A stretch of 64,000 nucleotides of DNA. Origin: Rhodococcus sp. OK519 (GTDB lineage: Bacteria; Actinomycetota; Actinomycetes; Mycobacteriales; Mycobacteriaceae). Of this stretch, positions 57,620 through 64,000 are shown one piece after another (positions within the stretch are counted from its first letter, which is position 1; the number at the start of each line of letters is the position of its first letter). The DNA lies in NCBI RefSeq assembly GCF_003051005.1, contig NZ_QAOW01000001.1, positions 806,001 through 870,000 of the forward strand. Reading direction: 5' to 3'. The position numbers and the translations under genes are program-made. The notes under the pieces are model-generated. The model saw only the letters and a list, made by a program, of their open reading frames with translations, was not told the DNA's origin and searched no databases.

Positions 57620-59211
57620 ACGCTCCCAGCGAATGCGGCTGTTTCAGTCCGGCGACCGGGCAGACGTCGCGCGTCGAGTGCGGGAAAGAGGCCGTCGGCG
57701 GCGTTCCACCCGTCCGCGAGACGTCGTGCGTGGTCGTCGCGGCCGGACGCAACGGCGTCGGCGATCTCCCGCAGCGCGTGGGCGTGCTTGTGGGCTCGGT
57801 CGCGGGCGTACCCGGCCGCCGAGTCCTTGCTGACCATGAAGGCCCAGTCACTGGAAACCGTCATCAGCGTCTCACGCAGCATCTGGTCGTGGACCCGATT
57901 GCGAAGTTCCGGCTGTCCGGGACCGCCATGGCGGGCATCGCGATCCTTGTCGATGGTGTCGAGCGCGGTCTGTACGACCTCGGCGTTGAGCTGGACGAGA
58001 TCCTGCACCTGGTCGCCGGCCCACACTCGCCAATCCTTGCCCGAACCCCACGACGAGTCCTGCAGTTCCACCGGCGAACCCACGTAGCCCGCGGTGCGGG
58101 CGTCGGCGAGGGTGCCGACCCGGATGCCCGCCTCGGGCAGCGCACGCAGCACCTTCTCGAGCCATTGCGGTCCCTCGAACCACCAGTGGCCGAACAGTTC
58201 GGTGTCGAACGCCGCCACGACCAGCGCGTCCCGACCGATACGGTCGGATTCGCTGCGCAGCCGTCGGCGCACCGTCTCGACGAAGTCGTCGACGTGCTTG
58301 TCGAGTGCGGCCGCCGCGAGGTCAGGGTCGTACGGGGCCTTCTGATCCGACGGCACCGAGCGGCCGGTGACCCGGGCGGGCTTGAGCCCCGTGGCGTGGT
58401 CGTAGGTGTGGAAGTCGCGGTAGGCGGCATCGCCCGGGTACCCGGTCTTGGGCGACCACACCCGATAGCTGACCTCGAGATCGCGGCCGAACGCCACGAC
58501 GTCGGAGTTCCACACCGGCCGACCCGCCGACGTGTCGCCGCGCAGTGCGGGGCCGTCGACCATGAAGTGCGACACGCCCGCCTCGGCGTAGCCGGTTTCC
58601 ATGCCCGGCGTGTACCCGCATTCGGGGGCCCAGATCCCGGTGGGAGTGTGGCCCCAGCGGGCGCGGGCGTCGGCGAGTCCCTCGCCGAGCGAGAACGCGC
58701 GTAGTCGGGGATCGAGCAGCGGCTGGAACGGGTGTGCCAGCGGGCCGCCGAGAAGTTCGATGGCGTCGGCGTCGATGAGCTCGCGGAGGACGGCGGATCC
58801 GCCGTGGCGCCAACGGGTTTCGAAATCGGCCAGCGCTGCGGCAGACGCACGGTGCTCGCGCGCACCGAGTTCCTTGTGCGAGGCCGACGGCATCCCGGCG
58901 GCCTCGTGCGCACGGATCTGCCAGTTGCCGAGCCAGTGGTGCATGCCGTCGAGGCAGTGCGGGTCGTCCAGCTGGGCCGCGAGCACCGGGGTGACACCGA
59001 GCGTCAGCATCCGCGAGTGCCCCTCGGCGGCGAGGCGGCGCAGCACCTGTGTCACCGGCAGGTACGTCGCCGCCCACGACTGGTACAGCCATTCCTCGCC
59101 GACCGGCCATCTGCCGTGGTTCGCGAGCCACGGCAGATGCGAGTGCAGGACCAAGCAGAACATCCCCGGCTCTCGGGCGGAATCCGCCCGGCCCCCCTGA
59201 GTGCCGGTCAT
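57616..59211 (-). CDS. GH57 branching enzyme (Rv3031-like)
   Basis: 531 residues. FCLVLHSHLPWLANHGRWP opens the GH57 barrel, WAPECGYTPG contains the nucleophile Glu and AAFDTELFGHWWFEG the acid Asp. It likely makes alpha-1,6 branches in cytosolic methylglucose lipopolysaccharide or a related glucan. ATG 59211 overlaps the methyltransferase stop. The length fits the family. Confidence 0.95.
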   Translation of the reverse strand: MTGTQGGRADSAREPGMFCLVLHSHLPWLANHGRWPVGEEWLYQSWAATYLPVTQVLRRLAAEGHSRMLTLGVTPVLAAQLDDPHCLDGMHHWLGNWQIRAHEAAGMPSASHKELGAREHRASAAALADFETRWRHGGSAVLRELIDADAIELLGGPLAHPFQPLLDPRLRAFSLGEGLADARARWGHTPTGIWAPECGYTPGMETGYAEAGVSHFMVDGPALRGDTSAGRPVWNSDVVAFGRDLEVSYRVWSPKTGYPGDAAYRDFHTYDHATGLKPARVTGRSVPSDQKAPYDPDLAAAALDKHVDDFVETVRRRLRSESDRIGRDALVVAAFDTELFGHWWFEGPQWLEKVLRALPEAGIRVGTLADARTAGYVGSPVELQDSSWGSGKDWRVWAGDQVQDLVQLNAEVVQTALDTIDKDRDARHGGPGQPELRNRVHDQMLRETLMTVSSDWAFMVSKDSAAGYARDRAHKHAHALREIADAVASGRDDHARRLADGWNAADGLFPALDARRLPGRRTETAAFAGSV

Positions 59212-60083
59212 TTCACGGGGTCCTTGATGGCGACCGCGACGAGGTCGAGGCTCGCGTCGATGTCGGATTCGCGCAGCGCGAAGTCGTCGACGCCGATGTC
59301 GGCGACGTCGCGCGTGAGGTCCTCGGGCCACGGTTCACCGGCGAGGGCGCGCTCGATCTGCGCGTCGATGAACGAGCCGCCGTGCTTGGCGTCGAGCGCG
59401 CGCAGGCGATCGCCGTGGTGCACGCCGGTCATGATCGCGACGCGGAAGCCCGCTTCGATGAGCAGTTCGGTCAGCTCGGCAGCATTCAGCTCACGCGTAT
59501 GGAACGGATTGAGCGGCGTGTCGCGACCGGGGGAGAACGTGATTCGGTTCGGCGTGCTGATCAGAAGCTCGCCGCCCGTTGTCAGGACACGGTGGCACTC
59601 GCGCAGGAACTGTGCCTGGTCCCACAGATGCTCGATCACCTGGAAGTTGACGACTGTGTCGACGGTCCCGTCGGCCAGCGGCAGTTCCGCGAGGTTGCCG
59701 TGCAGCATCTCCACTCGCGGGTAGCGGGAACGGACGTGAGCGACCGCCGAGACGTCGTAGTCGAGGCCCGTCACCTTGGCCGCAACGTCGGCAATCATGT
59801 TGGCGCCGTAGCCTTCTCCCGATCCGGCCTCGAGGACTCGACGGTCGGCGCAACGGGGGAGCAGGTCGCGGTAGACGACCTCGTGCCGGCGGAACCAGTA
59901 GTTCTCCTCGGGGATTCCGGGCACCGTCCGCTCGCCGGTCAGTGGCAGCGTGGAGGCGTCGTCGGAGGACGTCGCCCCGGCGTCGAGGGACTCGGTAGTG
60001 GAACCGACTGTGGATTCGCTCACCCCAGCGAGGTTAGTGGCACCCGGAGTGGCAGTTGTCGGGGTGGTCCACATCACAGCCAC
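59208..60083 (-). CDS. SAM-dependent methyltransferase (Rv3030-like)
   Basis: 291 residues. VLEAGSGEGYGANMIA is motif I, VTGLDYDVSAVAHVR and VVNFQVIEHLWDQ are later class I blocks, with STPNRITFSPGRD after. The first 45 residues are Ser/Thr-rich and unconserved, so GTG 60023 may be the true start. It is first in the GT4-GH57-methyltransferase operon and probably O-methylates glucose units; the regiospecificity is not readable. Confidence 0.9.
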   Translation of the reverse strand: MAVMWTTPTTATPGATNLAGVSESTVGSTTESLDAGATSSDDASTLPLTGERTVPGIPEENYWFRRHEVVYRDLLPRCADRRVLEAGSGEGYGANMIADVAAKVTGLDYDVSAVAHVRSRYPRVEMLHGNLAELPLADGTVDTVVNFQVIEHLWDQAQFLRECHRVLTTGGELLISTPNRITFSPGRDTPLNPFHTRELNAAELTELLIEAGFRVAIMTGVHHGDRLRALDAKHGGSFIDAQIERALAGEPWPEDLTRDVADIGVDDFALRESDIDASLDLVAVAIKDPVK

Positions 60084-60125
60084 GAAAGCCCTCGTCGGCG
60101 GTTATGGTGAGACCGGATTTCACCC

Positions 60126-60160
60126 AAGTTACCGGCTGGTAACTTAGCGTGAGGTAATCT
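60126..60160 (+). promoter_or_regulatory. operator and promoter of etfBA
   Basis: AAGTTACC (60126-60133) and GGTAACTT (60138-60145) form a perfect 8-bp inverted repeat around GGCT. A -10-like TAATCT lies at 60155-60160, so the repeat covers the -35 and should block transcription when bound, as for TetR-type repressors. The regulator is unknown. Confidence 0.6.
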
Positions 60161-60263
60161 GTCGCACAGCCAACGTGCGACGAAATTACTTACGAGAGCT
60201 CGGCATGTCGCGGAGTTTCTCGCGACTATCAGCCGGCTACACACAGGAGGTCGACGAAGACCC

Positions 60264-61064
60264 ATGACGAACATCGTCGTTTTGATCAAGCAGGTTCCCG
60301 ACACGTGGTCCGAGCGAAAGCTGTCCGACGGAGACTTCACGCTCGACCGTGAGGCTGCCGACGCCGTGCTCGACGAGATCAACGAGCGCGCCGTCGAGGA
60401 AGCCCTCCTCATCAAGGAGCGCGACGGTGGCGAGGTCATCGTGCTGTGCGCCGGTCCCGACCGTGCCACCGATGCCATCCGCAAGGCGCTGTCCATGGGT
60501 GCCGACAAGGCCGTTCACGTGAACGACCCGGCTCTGCACGGCTCCGACGCCGTCCAGACCGGCTGGACGCTCGCTGCGGCTCTGGGTCAGATCAGCTTCG
60601 AGAACGGTGAAGCTGCCGATCTCGTCATCGCCGGCAACGAGGCCACCGACGGCCGCATCGGCGCCGTCCCGGCCATCATCGCCGAGTACCTCGGCCTTCC
60701 GCAGCTCACCCAGCTGCGCAAGCTGACGGTCACCGACACCACGGTCACGGGCGAGCGCGAGACCGACGAGGGCGTCTTCGGCCTCGAGGCGTCGCTGCCG
60801 GCCATCGTCTCGGTCACCGAGAAGATCAACGAGCCGCGCTTCCCGTCCTTCAAGGGCATCATGGCCGCGAAGAAGAAGGAAGTTCAGGTCCTCACCCTGG
60901 CCGACCTGGGTGTCGACCCCGCGACCGTGGGCGTCGCCAACGCCGGCACCACCGTCACCGGCTCCACCCCCAAGCCCCCGCGTACCGCTGGCGAGCGCGT
61001 TTCCGACGAGGGCGACGGCGGCAGCAAGATCGCCGCGTACCTCGTGGGCCAGAAGATCATCTGA
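60264..61064 (+). CDS. etfB: electron transfer flavoprotein beta subunit
   Basis: 266 residues. VVLIKQVPDTWSERK, LCAGPDRATDAIRKALSMGAD and VIAGNEATDGRIGAVPAIIAEYLGLPQ are the FixA blocks, and the C-terminal tail wraps the partner. With EtfA it passes electrons from acyl-CoA dehydrogenases to the quinone pool. ATG 60264, AGGAGG upstream. It is operonic with etfA after 45 nt. Confidence 0.97.
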   Translation: MTNIVVLIKQVPDTWSERKLSDGDFTLDREAADAVLDEINERAVEEALLIKERDGGEVIVLCAGPDRATDAIRKALSMGADKAVHVNDPALHGSDAVQTGWTLAAALGQISFENGEAADLVIAGNEATDGRIGAVPAIIAEYLGLPQLTQLRKLTVTDTTVTGERETDEGVFGLEASLPAIVSVTEKINEPRFPSFKGIMAAKKKEVQVLTLADLGVDPATVGVANAGTTVTGSTPKPPRTAGERVSDEGDGGSKIAAYLVGQKII

Positions 61065-61109
61065 TCGAGCCCCCTCGAGACCAGCAGACAAGACAGGGAG
61101 AAGTAAGCA

Positions 61110-62066
61110 ATGGCAGAAGTACTCGTGCTCGTCGAGCACGCCGAGGGTGCACTCAAGAAGGTCAGCCTCGAGCTCATCACCGCCGCCCGCGCTCTCGGTG
61201 AGCCGGCAGCCGTCGTCGCCGGCCCCGCCGGCACCGCTGCGAAGCTGGCCGAGGCCCTCGCCGCCGCCGGTGCAGCCAAGATCTACGTCGCCGAGTCCGA
61301 CGACATCGAGGGTTACCTGGTGACCCCGAAGGTCGACGTCCTCGCCGGCCTGGTCGAGTCCGCCGGCCCGGCTGCCGTGGTCCTTGCCGCCAGCACCGAA
61401 GGCAAGGAAGTTGCCGGTCGCCTGGCCGCCCGCATCGGCTCCGGCCTGCTGTCCGACGTCGTCGAGGTCAAGGCGGACGGCAGCGCCATCCACTCGATCT
61501 TCGGTGGCGCGTTCACCGTCGAGGCCAAGGCCAACGGCGAGGTCCCGGTCATCTCGGTTCGCCCGGGTGCCGTCGAGGCGCAGCCGCAGGCCGCTGCCGG
61601 CGAGCAGGTCGTCGTCGAGGTTCCGGCTCAGGACGAGGGCGCCGTCAAGGTCGTCTCCCGCGCGCCGATCGTCGGTGGCGATCGTCCGGAGCTCACCGAG
61701 GCGTCCATCGTCGTCTCCGGTGGCCGTGGCGTCGGCTCGGCCGACAAGTTCTCGGTCGTCGAGGAGCTCGCGGATTCGCTCGGTGCCGCTGTCGGCGCTT
61801 CGCGTGCCGCGGTCGACTCGGGCTACTACCCGGGCCAGTTCCAGGTCGGTCAGACCGGTAAGACGGTCTCGCCGCAGCTGTACGTCGCGCTCGGCATCTC
61901 CGGTGCCATCCAGCACCGCGCCGGCATGCAGACCTCGAAGACCATCGTCGCGGTCAACAAGGACGAAGAGGCCCCGATCTTCGAGATCGCGGACTTCGGC
62001 GTCGTGGGCGACCTGTTCAACGTCGCACCGCAGCTCACCGAGGCTGTGAAGGCTCACAAGGGCTGA
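61110..62066 (+). CDS. etfA: electron transfer flavoprotein alpha subunit
   Basis: 318 residues. The N-terminal half is degenerate, the C-terminal FAD domain has [45 protein letters not shown] and [14 protein letters not shown], which hold the FAD. ATG 61110 has AGGGAGAAG. Partner of EtfB. Confidence 0.97.
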   Translation: MAEVLVLVEHAEGALKKVSLELITAARALGEPAAVVAGPAGTAAKLAEALAAAGAAKIYVAESDDIEGYLVTPKVDVLAGLVESAGPAAVVLAASTEGKEVAGRLAARIGSGLLSDVVEVKADGSAIHSIFGGAFTVEAKANGEVPVISVRPGAVEAQPQAAAGEQVVVEVPAQDEGAVKVVSRAPIVGGDRPELTEASIVVSGGRGVGSADKFSVVEELADSLGAAVGASRAAVDSGYYPGQFQVGQTGKTVSPQLYVALGISGAIQHRAGMQTSKTIVAVNKDEEAPIFEIADFGVVGDLFNVAPQLTEAVKAHKG

Positions 62067-62086
62067 TTCCAGCTCGAGCTTCCCGG

Positions 62087-62120
62087 GAGCCCCCGTCGCC
62101 GATTCCGGTGGCGGGGGCTC
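62087..62120 (+). terminator. hairpin after etfA
   Basis: GAGCCCCCGTCGCC (62087-62100) pairs with GGTGGCGGGGGCTC (62107-62120) through two non-Watson-Crick positions. There is no good T run. Confidence 0.6.
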
Positions 62121-62147
62121 TCGCGTTGTATCGGTGGCTCTGGTAGC

Positions 62148-62214
62148 TCCCGCGCGCAGATTCGTCTCCCGCGCGCGCGATCGGTGGCGCGGGGCGTCAA
62201 TTCGCGCGCAGCAC
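62148..62214. repeat. 67-bp direct repeat, copy A
   Basis: Begins TCCCGCGCGCAGATTCG and ends at GCAC 62214. It is identical to copy B at 65 of 67 positions and holds the last codons and stop of the AbiEi-type gene on the minus strand. Confidence 0.9.
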
Positions 62215-63162
62215 CGCGCCTAGCGGTCGTCGTCGGCCCGCGGATCGGTTCATTGCCCGACGAATCCGCGTGCCGATCACGTCCGGATGGTCGAGATCCC
62301 GCCAGGTCCACCGGGCGACCTCCCAGCCCGCGTCCCGAATCCGGTCTTCGCGCTGCTTCTCCGCGAACACCGCATCGCCCGGGTCCTGCCCGCGGCGAAG
62401 GTACTTGCCGTACTTGACCTTCCCGTCGAATTCGCCGACCACTCCGGCGTCGGCGAACAGGAAGTCGACGCGGCCGAGCAGCAGGCCGTCCGGGTCGAGC
62501 AGTGACGCCTGGAGGTCCGGGGACGGCAGCCCCAGCGCATCGAGCGCGGCACGGCTGCGCGACTCGCCCACGCTCTCGCTGCGGCCGTCGAGGAAGGCGA
62601 GCGCACGCAGCGCGGCGGGGTGACCGGGCCGGCCCGCCGCGTAGTCGAGTGCACTCCCGATCGCATCGCGCGCCAGATCGGGGTTCGCCAACGCGGCATC
62701 GCCGACGACTACGGCCCGCTCGAACGGCACGGTCCGACAAAGATCTGCGACAGTGCGGGCGACTGTCGTCACCCGAGCGCCTCCTAGTTCGACGACATCG
62801 TCGGTGGACAGCGGCGCACTGTGGGAGTGCAGGTGGCGGGTCCGGCGTCCGCCGCTGGACTTGTCGCGGGTGACGTGGATCCGGTCGAGGGGAATCTGCC
62901 ACAGCGACAACCCGTGCAGCACCGCCGCCGACTGGTGGCTCACGACTGCGTCGCGGCTCAGGCCTGGCAGCGTTGCCGTGAGCAAGGCGCGGTGTCGGGC
63001 CCTGTCGTCGAGCAATTCCTGCGCTTCGGGTGACAGATAGCTGCCCGGGCGAAGTCGGGCCCACCCGCCGCTGCGGCAGAGCGTTCGGAGTTCGCCGTCG
63101 GTGAAGCCCCGTGCGAGGGCATCGCGCCGGAGCAGCGGGCGGTGAGTCGGTTCGTCGTCCAC
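62197..63162 (-). CDS. AbiEi-type antitoxin/DUF559 endonuclease-like protein
   Basis: 321 residues from GTG 63162 (a longer frame from TTG 63240 is possible). A winged-helix N-terminus (RRDALARGFTDGELRTLCRSGGWARLRPGSYL) is typical of AbiEi-like antitoxins. The middle has VVSHQSAAVLHGLSLW and HLHSHSAPL. The C-terminal DUF559/Vsr-like part has GRVDFLFADAGVVGEFDGKVKYG with the D...E...K nuclease-type residues, and WEVARWTWRDLDHPD. No partner toxin (AbiEii) is adjacent. The function is unproven; an orphan defence gene is the best guess. It is framed by the 67-bp repeats. Confidence 0.82.
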   Translation of the reverse strand: MDDEPTHRPLLRRDALARGFTDGELRTLCRSGGWARLRPGSYLSPEAQELLDDRARHRALLTATLPGLSRDAVVSHQSAAVLHGLSLWQIPLDRIHVTRDKSSGGRRTRHLHSHSAPLSTDDVVELGGARVTTVARTVADLCRTVPFERAVVVGDAALANPDLARDAIGSALDYAAGRPGHPAALRALAFLDGRSESVGESRSRAALDALGLPSPDLQASLLDPDGLLLGRVDFLFADAGVVGEFDGKVKYGKYLRRGQDPGDAVFAEKQREDRIRDAGWEVARWTWRDLDHPDVIGTRIRRAMNRSAGRRRPLGAVLRAN

Positions 63163-63242
63163 GGCGTCATCGTGCTGGACGCCGGGCGCGTCGGGACGGC
63201 CCTGCCGCAGATTGTGGATGCGCGAGAAAGTTGTCCACAACT

Positions 63243-63309
63243 TCCCGCGCGCAGATTCGTCTCCCGCGCGCGCGATCGGGGGCGCGGGGCGTCAATTCGC
63301 GCGCGGCAC
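63243..63309. repeat. 67-bp direct repeat, copy B
   Basis: It lies upstream of the AbiEi-type gene. On the minus strand it still encodes PRAN followed by stop, like the end of the gene in copy A (LRAN, stop), so it carries a relic of a gene 3' end. Confidence 0.9.
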
Positions 63310-63381
63310 GTTCACCGAAGCTGCACCGACGCGACACGCCTCCGACGCTCGGCCGCCGTACCGGCTCGATAGACCTCTGCC

Positions 63382-64000
63382 ATGACAACTTCGTCACCGG
63401 TCGAAACCGTCTACTCCGACACCGTGACCTCCGGAATCTCCGGGTCGCGCTACTCCCTCCTCGTGTCCTCCGACCGCGAACACCGTCTCGCCGCGCAGCG
63501 TCTGCGCTACAGTGTGTTCGCCTCCGAACCCGGATACGTGATCCCCGCGTCCGACGACCGTCTCGACGCCGATCGATTCGACGACTTCTGCGATCACCTG
63601 CTGGTTCGCGACAACGCGACCGATGAGTTCGTCGGCTGCTACCGGATGCTCCCGCCCGACGCGGCGGTGGCGGCGGGCGGCTACTACACCGCCACCGAGT
63701 TCGACCTCGCTGCCCTCGATCCGGCCGGACGCCGGGCGGTCGAGATGGGGCGTGCGTGCGTCGACGTCGATCACCGGTCCGGCTCGGTGCTCGCGCTCAT
63801 GTGGGCCGGCATCCTGCACTACCTGCAGCTCACCGGTCACGAGACCGTCATGGGCTGCGTCTCGGTGCCGATGCAGGACGGGCCCGGCGCCGTCGCCGGT
63901 GCGAACGTGCGCGGGGTGCGCGATTTCCTGCTGAGCCGTCATGCCGCCGATCGGTCGTCGTGGGCGCGGCCCCTGCGCCCGGTGCGGGTGGACGGCCGGC
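63382..64000 (+). CDS. OlsB-like GNAT acyltransferase (Rv3027c-like), partial
   Basis: 206 codons, open at the right edge. RLAAQRLRYSVFASEPGYVIP, LVRDNATDEFVGCYRMLPP and VEMGRACVDVDHRSGSVLALMWAGI are the hemolysin-type acetyltransferase blocks of OlsB, which N-acylates ornithine for ornithine lipids. A mycobacterial or other acyl acceptor is possible. ATG 63382; no obvious partner gene in view. Confidence 0.88.
   Translation, partial: MTTSSPVETVYSDTVTSGISGSRYSLLVSSDREHRLAAQRLRYSVFASEPGYVIPASDDRLDADRFDDFCDHLLVRDNATDEFVGCYRMLPPDAAVAAGGYYTATEFDLAALDPAGRRAVEMGRACVDVDHRSGSVLALMWAGILHYLQLTGHETVMGCVSVPMQDGPGAVAGANVRGVRDFLLSRHAADRSSWARPLRPVRVDGR

Noticed and set aside
63167-63397. Minus-strand frame through repeat B as a second AbiEi-type gene
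   Set aside because: Only a gene-end relic is present; there is no domain upstream of it.

Overview
The window is high-GC actinobacterial DNA, most likely from a Rhodococcus or close relative in the Mycobacteriales. The evidence is the tmRNA tag ADSNQRDYALAA (one residue from the mycobacterial form as I recall it), IdeR/DtxR-like boxes, class Ib nrdHIEF with paired NrdR boxes, an alanine-rich proteome with many GTG starts and 4-nt overlaps, and a gene order from about 34 kb to the right end that matches, from memory, the Mycobacterium tuberculosis Rv3055-Rv3027c block read backwards. There are about 58 protein genes, one tmRNA, one tRNA-Ala(GGC), a cobalamin riboswitch, and no transposase, CRISPR array or prophage.

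Layout: 1-4.8 kb holds a secreted metal-dependent hydrolase (cut by the left edge), a secreted lipase, ssrA, proline iminopeptidase and an alpha/beta hydrolase. 4.9-10.3 kb is a tightly overlapped lipid operon: FAD oxidoreductase, DUF1365, two cyclopropane-synthase-type methyltransferases and a DUF1295 membrane protein, resembling Rv0449c-Rv0446c and so likely making methyl-branched fatty acids. 10.3-16.1 kb has two crcB/fluC genes, pgm, an MFS exporter whose end overlaps a convergent VIT1/CCC1 transporter, and a MauE/DsbA redox pair. After tRNA-Ala come an unannotated 42-residue hydrophobic peptide gene and a monooxygenase-fold protein.

17.4-24.6 kb is the most interesting part. A cobalamin riboswitch on the minus strand precedes a substrate-binding lipoprotein, a FecCD/BtuC-type permease and a 578-residue protein that joins an ABC ATPase to a complete FhuF-type [2Fe-2S] reductase domain (CCx10Cx2C), followed by a small protein with an HxHxCxxxH motif. 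Divergent from these are a CobW-type GTPase and bluB, which makes the lower ligand of B12. I read this as a corrinoid uptake locus in which import and reduction of the ligand may be physically coupled.

24.6-34.8 kb carries a DEAD-box helicase, the molybdopterin genes (moaE, a moaC-mogA fusion, moeA, then divergent moaA-moaD), nadE and smaller enzymes, and a TetR/flavin reductase pair with a clear shared operator. 34.9-45.4 kb contains a siderophore-interacting reductase, nrdHIEF, two iron-siderophore binding lipoproteins and ctaD. 45.4-62.1 kb contains serB, a PTH2-like protein, an ABC ATPase, a Nudix hydrolase, an enoyl-CoA hydratase, methyltransferases, ald, the methylglucose-lipopolysaccharide-type genes (acyltransferase, GT4, GH57, methyltransferase) and etfBA. 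The right end has an AbiEi/DUF559-type gene framed by 67-bp direct repeats, then a partial OlsB-like acyltransferase.
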